Source: a virus. Taken from it: a DNA stretch of 32,747 bases. Location: positions 1-32,747 of IMG/VR virus record IMGVR_UViG_3300028829_003485; one strand, 5' to 3'. Below, piece by piece: positions 14,437 through 21,656 of this stretch. The stretch's first letter is position 1. Each line of letters opens with the position of its first letter. The position numbers and the translations under genes were made by a program. The notes beneath the pieces were generated by a model, which was not told where the DNA came from, ran no database searches, and saw nothing but the letters and a program-made list of their open reading frames with translations.

Positions 14437-15120
14437 TAACAAATGCTAGGATGACTTGGGTGTAAGCCCTCGACTAAAACCCATTGAATTCAGGGGAAGT
14501 CTAGAACAGACAATCCTGAGCTAAGCAAGGAATCTATACCATATGTACCTCATCGATCATAATAAATTAAAAAAGGACCAAATCAAAGACCCATTACGTT
14601 GGCCTCAAGGTAAGTTCAAAAAGAAACCTTGTCGTAACTGTGGTGATATCTTTCAACCACACAGTCCTTCTGAACTTTATTGTGACGATAAGTGTAAGTC
14701 TGATGGAATAACCACAGCATATCTATTAAGAACATACGGTATAACATTAATCGATTACAAAAACATGATAGAAGAGCAGGAAGGTCTTTGTAAGATCTGC
14801 CGAACGGAAGGATGGACAATGGCCAAACACCACAAGATTAAACTTGTAGTAGATCATTGTCACGCTTCTGGGAAAGTAAGAGGACTTCTTTGTCATAACT
14901 GTAACCGTGCTCTTGGCCTACTTAAAGATAATGAAGATTATTTAGAAAGGGCTAAGGATTACTTGAAAGTGCAACGACTATCCGAAAGGAGTACACCTAA
15001 GCAGGTGGAAGCGGTGGGCCCCCAGTAATGGGGTGATGATATAGTCTACTCTATATGGGGACATATAGCAGTTCGTAAGAGAACGAGGTGAGTGGTTGCG
15101 TACTCATCTGAATATAAAGG
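14437..15120 (+). ncRNA. Group I intron in DNA polymerase
   Basis: 684 nt. P1: exon bases 14431-14436 (TCATCT) pair with intron 14449-14454 (GGATGA), with the diagnostic U-G pair at the splice site. P4: TCAGG (14490-14494) with CCTGA (14515-14519), within P- and Q-like elements. R-like GTGCAACGACTA is at 14969-14980 and S-like GATGATATAGTCT at 15035-15047; GACTA/TAGTC forms P7. The last base is G (15120), the usual omega-G. Exon 2 GCATT (15123-15127) can pair with AATGC (14442-14446) as P10. Splicing joins T|AT to make a Tyr codon and restores the T7-type motif B. An endonuclease gene sits in the loop between Q and R. Confidence 0.9.
14543..15028 (+). CDS. Intron-encoded HNH endonuclease (endonuclease VII type)
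   Basis: 161 residues, ATG 14543. The N-terminal part has CRNC and CDDKC, a likely zinc-binding motif. The C-terminal two thirds match the recombination endonuclease VII family: YGITLIDYKNMIEEQ, CKIC, VDHCHASGKVRGLLC and CNRALGLLKDN. The CxxC pairs bind zinc, and DH with the following His and Asn form the active site. Such proteins inside phage group I introns act as homing endonucleases that cut intronless alleles. The last 20 or so codons overlap the intron R element and P7 region, so this DNA is both coding and ribozyme core. Expression may occur from unspliced RNA. Confidence 0.9.
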   Translation: MYLIDHNKLKKDQIKDPLRWPQGKFKKKPCRNCGDIFQPHSPSELYCDDKCKSDGITTAYLLRTYGITLIDYKNMIEEQEGLCKICRTEGWTMAKHHKIKLVVDHCHASGKVRGLLCHNCNRALGLLKDNEDYLERAKDYLKVQRLSERSTPKQVEAVGPQ

Positions 15121-15644
15121 ATGCATTCCTGTTCGGTGCTGGTAATAAGAAGCTTGGTTCTATTGTAATGCCAAACGGTACAGAAGAACAACAGAAAGCT
15201 GCTGGTGCTGCTGCTAAGGAGAACTTCCTTAAAGCTATACCTAAACTAGAACAACTCATTAAGCAAGTACAGAAAGCCAGTAAGCGTGGTTGGTTACGAG
15301 GTCTTGATGGTCGTTGTATGTTTATGCGTAAAGGTGAGGATGGTCGTATCCAAGCTAACAAAGCACTTAACGTACTATGTCAAGGAGCTGGTGCTGTCAT
15401 CATGACCCGTGCTAGAATCTGGGTATGGGATGAGATAGAGAAGCGTGGCTGGATAGATAGTGGTAAAGCTATTAAAGTTCTTGATTACCACGATGAAGAA
15501 ACATGGGAATGTGATGCTGATATTGCGGAACAAGTAGCAGATTTACTTGTCCAAAGTATAGTGGAAGCAGGACTACATTTCAACCTTAAGATACCACTGG
15601 ATGCTGAAGCACAGATAGGGCAGACATGGGCTGAGATACATTAA
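15121..15644 (+). CDS. DNA polymerase, family A (T7 gp5-like), exon 2
   Basis: The second exon begins AT-GCATTC; its first two bases complete the split Tyr codon. It continues AFLFGAGNKKLGSIV, the rest of motif B, then the helical fingers, RGLDGRC, LNVLCQGAGAVIM, and motif C with the catalytic HDE (DYHDEETW), ending TWAEIH, all as in T7 gp5. Read alone, this exon has an in-frame TTG at 15096 that looks like a start, but that lies inside the intron. The 1477 nt of exon 1 and 524 nt here add up to exactly 667 codons. Confidence 0.92.
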
Positions 15645-15660
15645 TAGATTGGAGATACTT

Positions 15661-15912
15661 ATGGAATCAATATATGTTTTAGAAACATTTGATAAATCGG
15701 GAAATTACTACGATATTGCATTAGATTTGGCATACCCGACACTAGGTCTTGCAGAAGAAGCTGTAAGAGCTATTAAAGAAATCTCTTCAGAAGAAGCTGA
15801 AGGGTATCGTTTTTCGGATAACTATAATTGGGAAGAGACTATCATTACTGAGATACATCTTCATGATAAAGTTGATAGAGATAAACTAAGAGTATCACTT
15901 CCTATACTTTAA
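15661..15912 (+). CDS. Small unknown protein, tandem paralogue A
   Basis: 83 residues; GGAGAT lies 5 nt before ATG 15661. It resembles the next gene: both begin with YxLExF/Y...D, then DL-Y-TL-LA--AV, and end with an acidic helix containing I-E--I and D-D-L patterns. The fold is probably alpha/beta. It follows the polymerase and is likely co-transcribed with it. No known family recognised. Confidence 0.75.
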   Translation: MESIYVLETFDKSGNYYDIALDLAYPTLGLAEEAVRAIKEISSEEAEGYRFSDNYNWEETIITEIHLHDKVDRDKLRVSLPIL

Positions 15913-15933
15913 ACTAATATTGGAGATAATCTA

Positions 15934-16188
15934 ATGACAACAACAACAACGATTTACCAACTAGAGTTATATAGTTTTGATATTGGTAGTTATGTACCAT
16001 ATGAAGACTTAACCTATGCAACCTTAGAGTTAGCACAACAAGCTGTATCTTACCTTGAGAAGGGTCGAGAAGGTAAGGATACATCTAACCTAGGTGATTG
16101 GGCTACTAAAGATATTTTTATTCGAGAAAGTACAATCAATACCGAACTAGATACAGATTACCTAGATACATTTTTAGTTGAAAATTAA
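15934..16188 (+). CDS. Small unknown protein, tandem paralogue B
   Basis: 84 residues; GGAGAT lies 6 nt before ATG 15934. The pattern YQLELYSFDIGSYVPYEDL, then YATLELAQQAV, aligns with YVLETFDKSGNYYDIALDL and YPTLGLAEEAV of the preceding gene, so the pair probably arose by duplication and diverged strongly. Acidic. Function unknown. Confidence 0.75.
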   Translation: MTTTTTIYQLELYSFDIGSYVPYEDLTYATLELAQQAVSYLEKGREGKDTSNLGDWATKDIFIRESTINTELDTDYLDTFLVEN

Positions 16189-16258
16189 TATTGAACTTAT
16201 ATAAAATTATATTGACTAACATTACACAATAAATAAACATACAGAGAGAGACAAACAA

Positions 16259-16861
16259 ATGATTAAATTAAATAAAGGTGGTTCTTCAAGTGAGCGTTTA
16301 GCAGATGGTAACTACTTCGGTCGTTTGATCGGTATCGTAGACTTAGATCATCAACCTGAATTCCAGTACGGTGCTACAGCAGAAGACGTTATTGCAGCAG
16401 GTTATAAGCTACAGTTCATTTATGAAATCCCTACTGAGTTTGATTCAGAAGGTCGTCCTTTCCAACTACTTGAAGAAGTAAACAACAAGGAAGGTGATAA
16501 GGCTAAGCTTACTATCCGTATGAAAGCTATTGATCCAAGCGGTAACATCACCTCTGGTCATAAGAACGTAGTAGGTTTACTAGATGCACCAGTTAACTTG
16601 CAAGTAGGTTCTACAGCTAAGGGTCGTCAGAAGGTTGCTAACGTTTCATCAGTACCTAATGGTGTTACAATTGAACCTGCAGTATCTACACCGTACGTAT
16701 TCTCTTTTGATACACCAAACATGGAAGCTTACGACATCATGCCTAAGTTCCTTCAAGAGAAACTACACAAGTCTACTAACTTTAAAGACAGCCCTCTTCA
16801 CTTAGAACTTCTTAAGGTAGGTATTGATCCTCTAAATCAAGATGCCTCAACCAATTACTAG
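16259..16861 (+). CDS. Candidate single-stranded DNA-binding protein
   Basis: 200 residues, ATG 16259 after a purine-rich GAGAGAG. It begins MIKLNKGGSSSERLADGNYFGRLIGIVDL. The beta-rich N-terminal half (LQFIYEIPTEF, KLTIRMKAI) fits an OB-like or related beta barrel seen in phage replication accessory proteins. Its position after the polymerase and before the exonuclease and endonuclease, and a preceding 70-nt AT-rich leader that suggests strong expression, fit an SSB such as T7 gp2.5. However, it lacks the strongly acidic C-terminal tail of gp2.5. The gene call is firm; the function is tentative. Confidence 0.8.
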   Translation: MIKLNKGGSSSERLADGNYFGRLIGIVDLDHQPEFQYGATAEDVIAAGYKLQFIYEIPTEFDSEGRPFQLLEEVNNKEGDKAKLTIRMKAIDPSGNITSGHKNVVGLLDAPVNLQVGSTAKGRQKVANVSSVPNGVTIEPAVSTPYVFSFDTPNMEAYDIMPKFLQEKLHKSTNFKDSPLHLELLKVGIDPLNQDASTNY

Positions 16862-16869
16862 TAGGTAAT

Positions 16870-17217
16870 ATGGAAGTGGTGTCAACGGTAACAACCTTAC
16901 CACCACCATCCTATCTCTCTGAGTACATAAGAGTCACTGGTAGCCAAGCATTACGTGGGATTGATAACGATAATAGCTTGGTACCAGATGAGGCTAAAGA
17001 GGCGGAGGCATTAGAGGATGACCTCCTTGCCCCTTACAAGTTAAATAGGCATACACCTAATCGGTACAATTACTTTCACCATAGTGCTGAGATGTATGAA
17101 CATTTCTCTAAGCTGAGTAAGATTCAAAGAGAGTTAGATTTAAAGTTAAGTCATGAGATAGCAGATCCCTTAAGTTATATGGGAACATATGCAGACCACA
17201 CAGTGAGGTTCAAATAG
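16870..17217 (+). CDS. Unknown protein in replication operon
   Basis: 115 residues, starting 8 nt after the previous stop. The sequence is acidic, with a Pro-rich N-terminus (TLPPPSYL), an acidic centre (DEAKEAEALEDD) and a helical end rich in His, Tyr and Lys. No motif or family recognised. Its place in the operon suggests a role in DNA metabolism, but nothing in the sequence confirms it. Confidence 0.75.
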   Translation: MEVVSTVTTLPPPSYLSEYIRVTGSQALRGIDNDNSLVPDEAKEAEALEDDLLAPYKLNRHTPNRYNYFHHSAEMYEHFSKLSKIQRELDLKLSHEIADPLSYMGTYADHTVRFK

Positions 17218-17221
17218 TATT

Positions 17222-17458
17222 ATGATTAGTTCATATGAAGAAGCAGCAAGACACTTAGAAGAGGTTGCAGGGGAAACACGTTTTGGTAAGAACGAAGTAA
17301 TAGTAATCCTCACTCAGTCTAAGGATACTGGGGTGATTGATGCTCATCAGTTTGTAACCTCAGATGAGGTACGTGATATCTTCCCTATGATCGGGGCTCT
17401 TACTACAGTAACCCACACACTGACTACTGGATGTATTGCAAGTCAAGAGGAAGTTTAA
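17222..17458 (+). CDS. Small unknown protein upstream of exonuclease
   Basis: 78 residues, ATG 17222, 4 nt after the preceding stop, and ending 1 nt before the exonuclease start. It has an alpha/beta pattern (helix EEAARHLEEVA, strand EVIVILTQS). Its 3' end carries the GAGGAAG that serves as ribosome-binding site for the exonuclease. Family not recognised. Confidence 0.75.
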   Translation: MISSYEEAARHLEEVAGETRFGKNEVIVILTQSKDTGVIDAHQFVTSDEVRDIFPMIGALTTVTHTLTTGCIASQEEV

Positions 17459-17459
17459 T

Positions 17460-18347
17460 ATGTTGGCACTGATAGATGCAGATGTTTTACTGTACCAGAT
17501 GGGTGCTTTATCAGACAATGAAGGGCATCCTCTAGCATGGAACCTGGTTAAGATGAGAGTAGATGAACGTATCTATGACATTATGACAGGTGCTGAGTGT
17601 GACGATTACAAACTGTTCCTTACAGGTAAGTCTAACTTCCGTATAAAAGAAGCCACTATCCTACCTTACAAAGGTAATAGGGTTTCTGAGAAGCCTTACT
17701 GGCATTCTGATATCAAGAAGTACTTCATGGAAAGTAATAAACACAAAGGTAAGGTAGTGTTCAGTGAGTACTATGAGGCTGATGATGCTATGAGTATTGC
17801 TTTGAAAGATTCAATGGTTGATGCTTACGAACGTTACCAGTCAATAATCAAAGATGATCCTGTTGAAGAAGATATCATAGGTAGCTTCTCAGAGAATATA
17901 TCTTGGCTATGTGAGTCTGTCCTTTGTTCTATAGATAAAGATCTCAACATGTGTCCAGGTAAGCACAGTAACTGGCACAAGAAGAATAAGGAAGGTAATA
18001 CTTCTACCAACTACATTGTGTCAGAAACAGACGGTCGTAAGTTCTTTTTCCAGCAGCTCCTCACAGGCGATATGACGGACAATATCAAGGGACTCTATAA
18101 GGTAGGTCCAGTGAATGCTAAAAAGCTCTTAGGAGACGTTACAGAGCCTGTGAAGCTATACTCCATAGTGCAAGAGCAGTATGAGAAAAGGTTTGGATCT
18201 TACTGGAAGATGTTCATGCATGAGAATGCAAGACTTCTCTGGATGTTAGAGACAGAAGATGATGATGTTCGTGTGTGGTTAGAAGAATTACACAACCAAA
18301 TGTTAGATGAAGTAGTAGCCACTAAAGAAACTGAAGAGGTATTTTAA
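17460..18347 (+). CDS. 5'-3' exonuclease (T7 gp6-like)
   Basis: 295 residues. ATG 17460 is preferred over an in-frame TTG at 17436 because GAGGAAG precedes it and the protein then begins with the catalytic strand LALIDADVLLY. The FEN/PIN-type acidic residues are in order: Asp6/Asp8, YYEADDA (Glu106, Asp108, Asp109), DKD (159-161) and GDMTDN (Asp204, Asp207), followed by a helix-hairpin-helix-like GLYKVGPVNAKKLLG. T7 gp6 is 300 residues. The enzyme degrades host DNA and removes RNA primers during phage replication and recombination. It lies in the operon with endonuclease I. Confidence 0.92.
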   Translation: MLALIDADVLLYQMGALSDNEGHPLAWNLVKMRVDERIYDIMTGAECDDYKLFLTGKSNFRIKEATILPYKGNRVSEKPYWHSDIKKYFMESNKHKGKVVFSEYYEADDAMSIALKDSMVDAYERYQSIIKDDPVEEDIIGSFSENISWLCESVLCSIDKDLNMCPGKHSNWHKKNKEGNTSTNYIVSETDGRKFFFQQLLTGDMTDNIKGLYKVGPVNAKKLLGDVTEPVKLYSIVQEQYEKRFGSYWKMFMHENARLLWMLETEDDDVRVWLEELHNQMLDEVVATKETEEVF

Positions 18348-18349
18348 AT

Positions 18350-18598
18350 ATGGATATGGAAACATTACAGTTAATTATGGAAGCAGGACCTAACGCAGTA
18401 GAAGCTTTTAAGTACTACGTATTAGTTAACTTTGGGGAATCTTTAGTATTTTCATCTACATTATTTGGGATACTTCTTACGATTACTAAAGTAATAAAAA
18501 ATTCTCACGATGAAGATAAACATTGGAATAACTTAACTAAAGAAGAGCAGAAAGAGTTATCTACCAAATACTTCGAGAAGAAAAACAAGGGGAAATAA
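18350..18598 (+). CDS. Small single-span membrane protein
   Basis: 82 residues, ATG 18350, 2 nt after the exonuclease stop (ATG 18356 is an alternative). One hydrophobic segment at about residues 25-48 (VLVNFGESLVFSSTLFGILLTI) is followed by a Lys/Glu-rich cytoplasmic tail. The outline resembles small phage holins, but it sits in the replication operon rather than the lysis cassette. Function unknown. Confidence 0.7.
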   Translation: MDMETLQLIMEAGPNAVEAFKYYVLVNFGESLVFSSTLFGILLTITKVIKNSHDEDKHWNNLTKEEQKELSTKYFEKKNKGK

Positions 18599-18599
18599 A

Positions 18600-18875
18600 A
18601 TGTTTAGATGTAACACCACAGAAGAAGCAATCATAATCTTACAAGATTATCTTGACACAGCTAACAGCTACCGTAGACATACCATCAACATTAATATGGA
18701 ACTGTCAGAATTAGAAGAAGATCGGTTGAGTAGTTTCACATACGAATGCTTTGGTAAGTTCTGGTCACAGTGTCAAGAGATGGAAATATTGGATGATGTT
18801 AGGGATGACGCTCGTGTTACTGTCAAGCTTAAGTTTAATGGTGAGAAGATCGACTATGAGAATGACTTTGAGTAA
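18600..18875 (+). CDS. Small acidic unknown protein
   Basis: 91 residues, ATG 18600 preceded by AAGGGGAA. Acidic, with a helical N-terminus and a C-terminal beta-like stretch (ARVTVKLKFNGEKI). It stands directly upstream of endonuclease I. Not recognised. Confidence 0.75.
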   Translation: MFRCNTTEEAIIILQDYLDTANSYRRHTININMELSELEEDRLSSFTYECFGKFWSQCQEMEILDDVRDDARVTVKLKFNGEKIDYENDFE

Positions 18876-18886
18876 AGGTATGGCTT

Positions 18887-19312
18887 ATGATCTATAGAAG
18901 AAAGTATGTAGAGCGTAGGTCTGGTTTAGAAGATGACATCGAAGCTGATCTCAAGAAGAAAAAAATAAAATATAAGTACGAACCTAAAGAAGGGAAGTTG
19001 TCATACACTGTGCCAGCTTCTGTTCACTCGTACACTCCAGACTTCTACATAACAACCAAGTCAGGTAAAGAGATCATCATTGAAGCTAAGGGTATCTGGG
19101 ATAGAGAGGACAGAAAGAAACATGTTCTCATTAAACAACAGTACCCTGACCTAGATATTAGGTTCATCTTCAGCTACAGTAAAAAGAAAATAGGTAAGAC
19201 AAGTAAAACAACCTACGCTGATATCTGTGAAGGTAGAGGACGAGGTCCTTTGAAAGGTTTGACTTGGCCTTACGCAACTAAAGTAATCCCCTCATCGTGG
19301 TTAAAGGAGTAG
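18887..19312 (+). CDS. Endonuclease I, Holliday junction resolvase (T7 gp3-like)
   Basis: 141 residues. It cuts branched DNA and takes part in host DNA breakdown and recombination. Motifs line up with T7 gp3 (149 residues): RSGLEDDIEADL (catalytic Glu), VPASVHSYTPDF (Asp), EIIIEAKGIWDREDRKKH (Glu and Lys) and YPDLDIRFIFSYSKKKI. A short insertion (GRGRGPLKGLTWPY) stands before the conserved end ATKVIPSSWLKE, and the basic tail of T7 gp3 is missing. The operon with exonuclease and polymerase supports the call. Confidence 0.93.
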   Translation: MIYRRKYVERRSGLEDDIEADLKKKKIKYKYEPKEGKLSYTVPASVHSYTPDFYITTKSGKEIIIEAKGIWDREDRKKHVLIKQQYPDLDIRFIFSYSKKKIGKTSKTTYADICEGRGRGPLKGLTWPYATKVIPSSWLKE

Positions 19313-19321
19313 AAGAATATT

Positions 19322-19678
19322 ATGAATAATTCCATCCATACTAGCAGTAGTTGTACTACTTATTTTTGGAAAGATCGTAAGGAGGAGAAGATAATACCTG
19401 GAGATATTGTAGTACTTAAGAGAAGACGAGATGGATATAAATACCAAGTCCGTACGATCTTCGAAGAATTTGGTGCCACTAAAGTATTACTTGATCGAAT
19501 TGATATGATGGACGTGCGTTTATCTGTAGAAAAAGTAAGTGATATTTCTCTAGCACCTACTGCAAAACAAAAAGCTAGAGATAAGTTCTTACGTACAGTA
19601 GCATGCTATGGGTTAACTTATGACAGTAGTGTGAATCTATTTAGATCACTAGATGAAGATGGCTTAATCAAATATTAA
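19322..19678 (+). CDS. Unknown protein
   Basis: 118 residues, ATG 19322. The centre reads as a small beta barrel (GDIVVLKRRRDGYKYQVRTI, then ATKVLLDRI), reminiscent of SH3-like or KOW-like nucleic-acid-binding folds. A helical basic region follows. This resemblance is only a pattern by eye. The neighbours are endonuclease I and the nucleotide kinase. Confidence 0.75.
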   Translation: MNNSIHTSSSCTTYFWKDRKEEKIIPGDIVVLKRRRDGYKYQVRTIFEEFGATKVLLDRIDMMDVRLSVEKVSDISLAPTAKQKARDKFLRTVACYGLTYDSSVNLFRSLDEDGLIKY

Positions 19679-19707
19679 ACAAGCACAACAATAGGGATAT
19701 ATTATAT

Positions 19708-20319
19708 ATGAAATTAATATTAGTAAACGGAGCACCGGGTACGGGTAAGGATACCTTTGCCAATACTATAGAAGAGTTTAATGACATCAAGGAGAATAGG
19801 GCAACTGATCCTATCATTGATATCATTGAACTGAAAGAGCCACTGATGAATGGTGTGGCTAAGTTGTTCGGTATCTACTACAAAGATTGGTTTGAAAGAT
19901 ACGATAGCCCTGCCAAAGAAGTACCTTGGGATAGGCTTCACGGTATGTCTCAGAGAGAAGCTCTAATCTGGATGTCAGAAGAAGTAATGAAACCTAAGTT
20001 TGGTCCTGATGTCTTTGGCCGTATCTATGCAAGCGCACTAGATGTATATCAACATGTATCTAGTATGACAGTGATCAGCCCTGATGCTGGGTTTGTAGAG
20101 GAATTACTTCCTGCAATTGAGAAGGTAGGTCGTGAGAACGTAGTCATGATTAATACTTTCCGTAAAGGTTGTACCTTCGACAATGATTCCCGATCTCTTG
20201 TAACAGGTACTGACTTAGATGTAGTAGGTTACGACCTGATGAACAACGGTACTTTAGCAGACTTCCAAGAGAAGTCAGTAGAACTTTACACACTAATTAA
20301 CAACAGCTGGTATAGGTAG
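19708..20319 (+). CDS. P-loop nucleotide kinase, probable dNMP kinase
   Basis: 203 residues. Walker A GAPGTGKDT at residues 8-16 follows a hydrophobic strand (KLILVN). The acidic, helical body with SPDAGFVEE and the overall length match phage deoxynucleoside monophosphate kinases and adenylate-kinase-like proteins. It would phosphorylate dNMPs released from degraded host DNA to feed phage synthesis, in line with the exonuclease and endonuclease I upstream and MazG downstream. Substrate specificity cannot be told from the sequence. Confidence 0.8.
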   Translation: MKLILVNGAPGTGKDTFANTIEEFNDIKENRATDPIIDIIELKEPLMNGVAKLFGIYYKDWFERYDSPAKEVPWDRLHGMSQREALIWMSEEVMKPKFGPDVFGRIYASALDVYQHVSSMTVISPDAGFVEELLPAIEKVGRENVVMINTFRKGCTFDNDSRSLVTGTDLDVVGYDLMNNGTLADFQEKSVELYTLINNSWYR

Positions 20320-20326
20320 TATAACA

Positions 20327-20683
20327 ATGGAAGAACTAATCACACTAGATACATATCAAGCAGTAGCCAATTCAACAGCAGTATACGCTCATGTAGATTA
20401 CCCTTTCATGGGTATTGGTGAAGAGGTTGGTGAACTACTTGGTAAGCTAGCTAAGCACAGTCGTAAGAATGACATGACTCTAAACGAAAGCCTTACAACA
20501 GAAGCTTTAGATGGTCCTCTACGAGAAGATCTACTTAAAGAGTTAGGTGATGTTCTTTGGATGTTAAGCCAATGTGCAGATGCTCTTGATACAGACTTAG
20601 ATAACATTGCAAAGATCAACATGACTAAGCTAGCTGATCGACAAGAACGTGGTGTCCTTGTTGGTGAAGGTGATAACCGCTAA
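20327..20683 (+). CDS. MazG-like nucleotide pyrophosphohydrolase
   Basis: 118 residues. GEEVGELLGKL (EExxE motif) and LLKELGDVLWML (ExxD motif) form the metal-binding four-helix site of the MazG/all-alpha NTP pyrophosphatase family. Phage MazG proteins are thought to hydrolyse non-canonical (d)NTPs or to alter host (p)ppGpp and nucleotide pools. It is the last gene of the rightward operon, 12 nt before the terminator hairpin. Confidence 0.9.
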   Translation: MEELITLDTYQAVANSTAVYAHVDYPFMGIGEEVGELLGKLAKHSRKNDMTLNESLTTEALDGPLREDLLKELGDVLWMLSQCADALDTDLDNIAKINMTKLADRQERGVLVGEGDNR

Positions 20684-20695
20684 ACTATAGACAAT

Positions 20696-20753
20696 AAAAA
20701 AGCCCCTAGGCGACCTATCGAAATTAATCGGTAAGTTACCTAGGGGCTTTTTT
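20696..20753. terminator. Bidirectional intrinsic terminator between convergent operons
   Basis: A 15-bp perfect stem (arms 20696-20710 and 20739-20753) has core AGCCCCTAGG/CCTAGGGGCT. It is flanked by an A-run on the left and a T-run to 20756 on the right, so it can stop transcription from both sides. An imperfect inner stem (ACCTATCGA/TCGGTAAGT) extends it. It separates the replication operon from the late, leftward operon. Confidence 0.95.
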
Positions 20754-20787
20754 TTTGTTTACTGCTTTGTGAAAATATGTATATGGG

Positions 20788-21135
20788 TTAGTTTAGTTTG
20801 GATAACACTGACCAGACACCAGATAGAAACTTTTGAATAACAACTTTATCAGAGTCCATAAAAACAGCTTCTGCCATAACACCAACACCGAAGACAATGA
20901 TAGTCCTCAGTATCTTGTTAAGTAGATCTACCATTGCTTTATGTGCATCTGCTATAGTCTTTACTTCTGATTTGATAGAAGCTAGTTGTATTTCATGGCT
21001 AGCCAGAGACTCTCTGTGTTTCTCTAATTTAATTGCCAAGCTCTTTACCTTGTCGTCTACCACTCTAAGTTGTGGTGAACCATTATCTACTATGGTCTCG
21101 ATCTTAGTTAACCGCTCACCTATTGTTGTACTAAT
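20788..21135 (-). CDS. Putative XhlA-like holin/lysis protein, probable ATT start
   Basis: 115 residues if started at ATT 21135-21133, which has AAGGAG about 9 nt upstream. The frame has no ATG, GTG or TTG near that site; the first is GTG at 21063, which has no ribosome-binding site and would delete 24 conserved-looking residues. From ATT the N-terminus reads STTIGERLTKIETIVDN, typical of haemolysin XhlA/holin-type proteins. A long coiled coil follows, then one membrane segment (TIIVFGVGVMAEAVF) and a short tail. It is the last late gene, next to the M15 peptidase, forming a lysis cassette. Confidence 0.75.
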   Translation of the reverse strand: MSTTIGERLTKIETIVDNGSPQLRVVDDKVKSLAIKLEKHRESLASHEIQLASIKSEVKTIADAHKAMVDLLNKILRTIIVFGVGVMAEAVFMDSDKVVIQKFLSGVWSVLSKLN

Positions 21136-21194
21136 CTCATTCTCTCCTTTAATGTTGATAGGGGAAAGCTGCTAGTTTACAAACAAATATAATG

Positions 21195-21656
21195 TTACGG
21201 GTAGAAAGTTAACAACTCATTTGGGTCATTGGAATGGATATTGTTCCTGACGTCAAAGTGTAACCAACTAGTACCTAACTCTACTGCTGTTATGTAAGGG
21301 AACAATTCCGACCTTTCTTTGAATATAATTTGTCTCATCTCTTCAGCGGTAATGTGATTCGATACAACATCAAATGCTCTACCGAATGTGTGCTGAGAGT
21401 AAGGGCTAAAGTATGGAGTACCTTCCGTTCTAAGGCCCCTGTACTGCGCTGTGCCTGGAGTTTTGTAGCTCCAGTTGTTCACAGTAAGGGGTACATTAAC
21501 ACGGTCTCTGAGAGCATCTAAGGTGATCAGGGCTCGGGGATCAAATAGAGCCCAAGCCTTGTCGCCACGATCTTCATACACTTTCTTAGATACAAGTTCT
21601 TTAATAGTAAAGTGTTTGCACTTGTAACTAATAAGTTCAGTACTACTGTCTGTCAT
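21195..21656 (-). CDS. Endolysin, peptidase M15 family
   Basis: 153 residues. ATG 21656 is preceded by GGAGAT; an in-frame start far upstream would translate another gene's DNA and is rejected. The zinc ligands of the LAS/M15 fold are visible: HTFGRAFDVV (HxxGxxxD) and SWLHFDV (final His). An N-terminal YKCKHFTIKELV segment is typical of M15_3 proteins (about 120-160 residues). The enzyme would cleave peptidoglycan cross-links for lysis. It overlaps the preceding gene by 14 nt and lies upstream of the holin. No signal peptide, so release would depend on the holin. Confidence 0.9.
   Translation of the reverse strand: MTDSSTELISYKCKHFTIKELVSKKVYEDRGDKAWALFDPRALITLDALRDRVNVPLTVNNWSYKTPGTAQYRGLRTEGTPYFSPYSQHTFGRAFDVVSNHITAEEMRQIIFKERSELFPYITAVELGTSWLHFDVRNNIHSNDPNELLTFYP

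Noticed and set aside
15096-15120. Independent start for the second polymerase part
   Set aside because: The TTG lies in the intron; exon joining restores a complete T7-type polymerase, so this is not a separate split subunit.
18350-18598. Holin in the replication operon
   Set aside because: Single membrane span and a charged tail are compatible, but a better holin candidate lies next to the endolysin, and the location is not that of a lysis gene.
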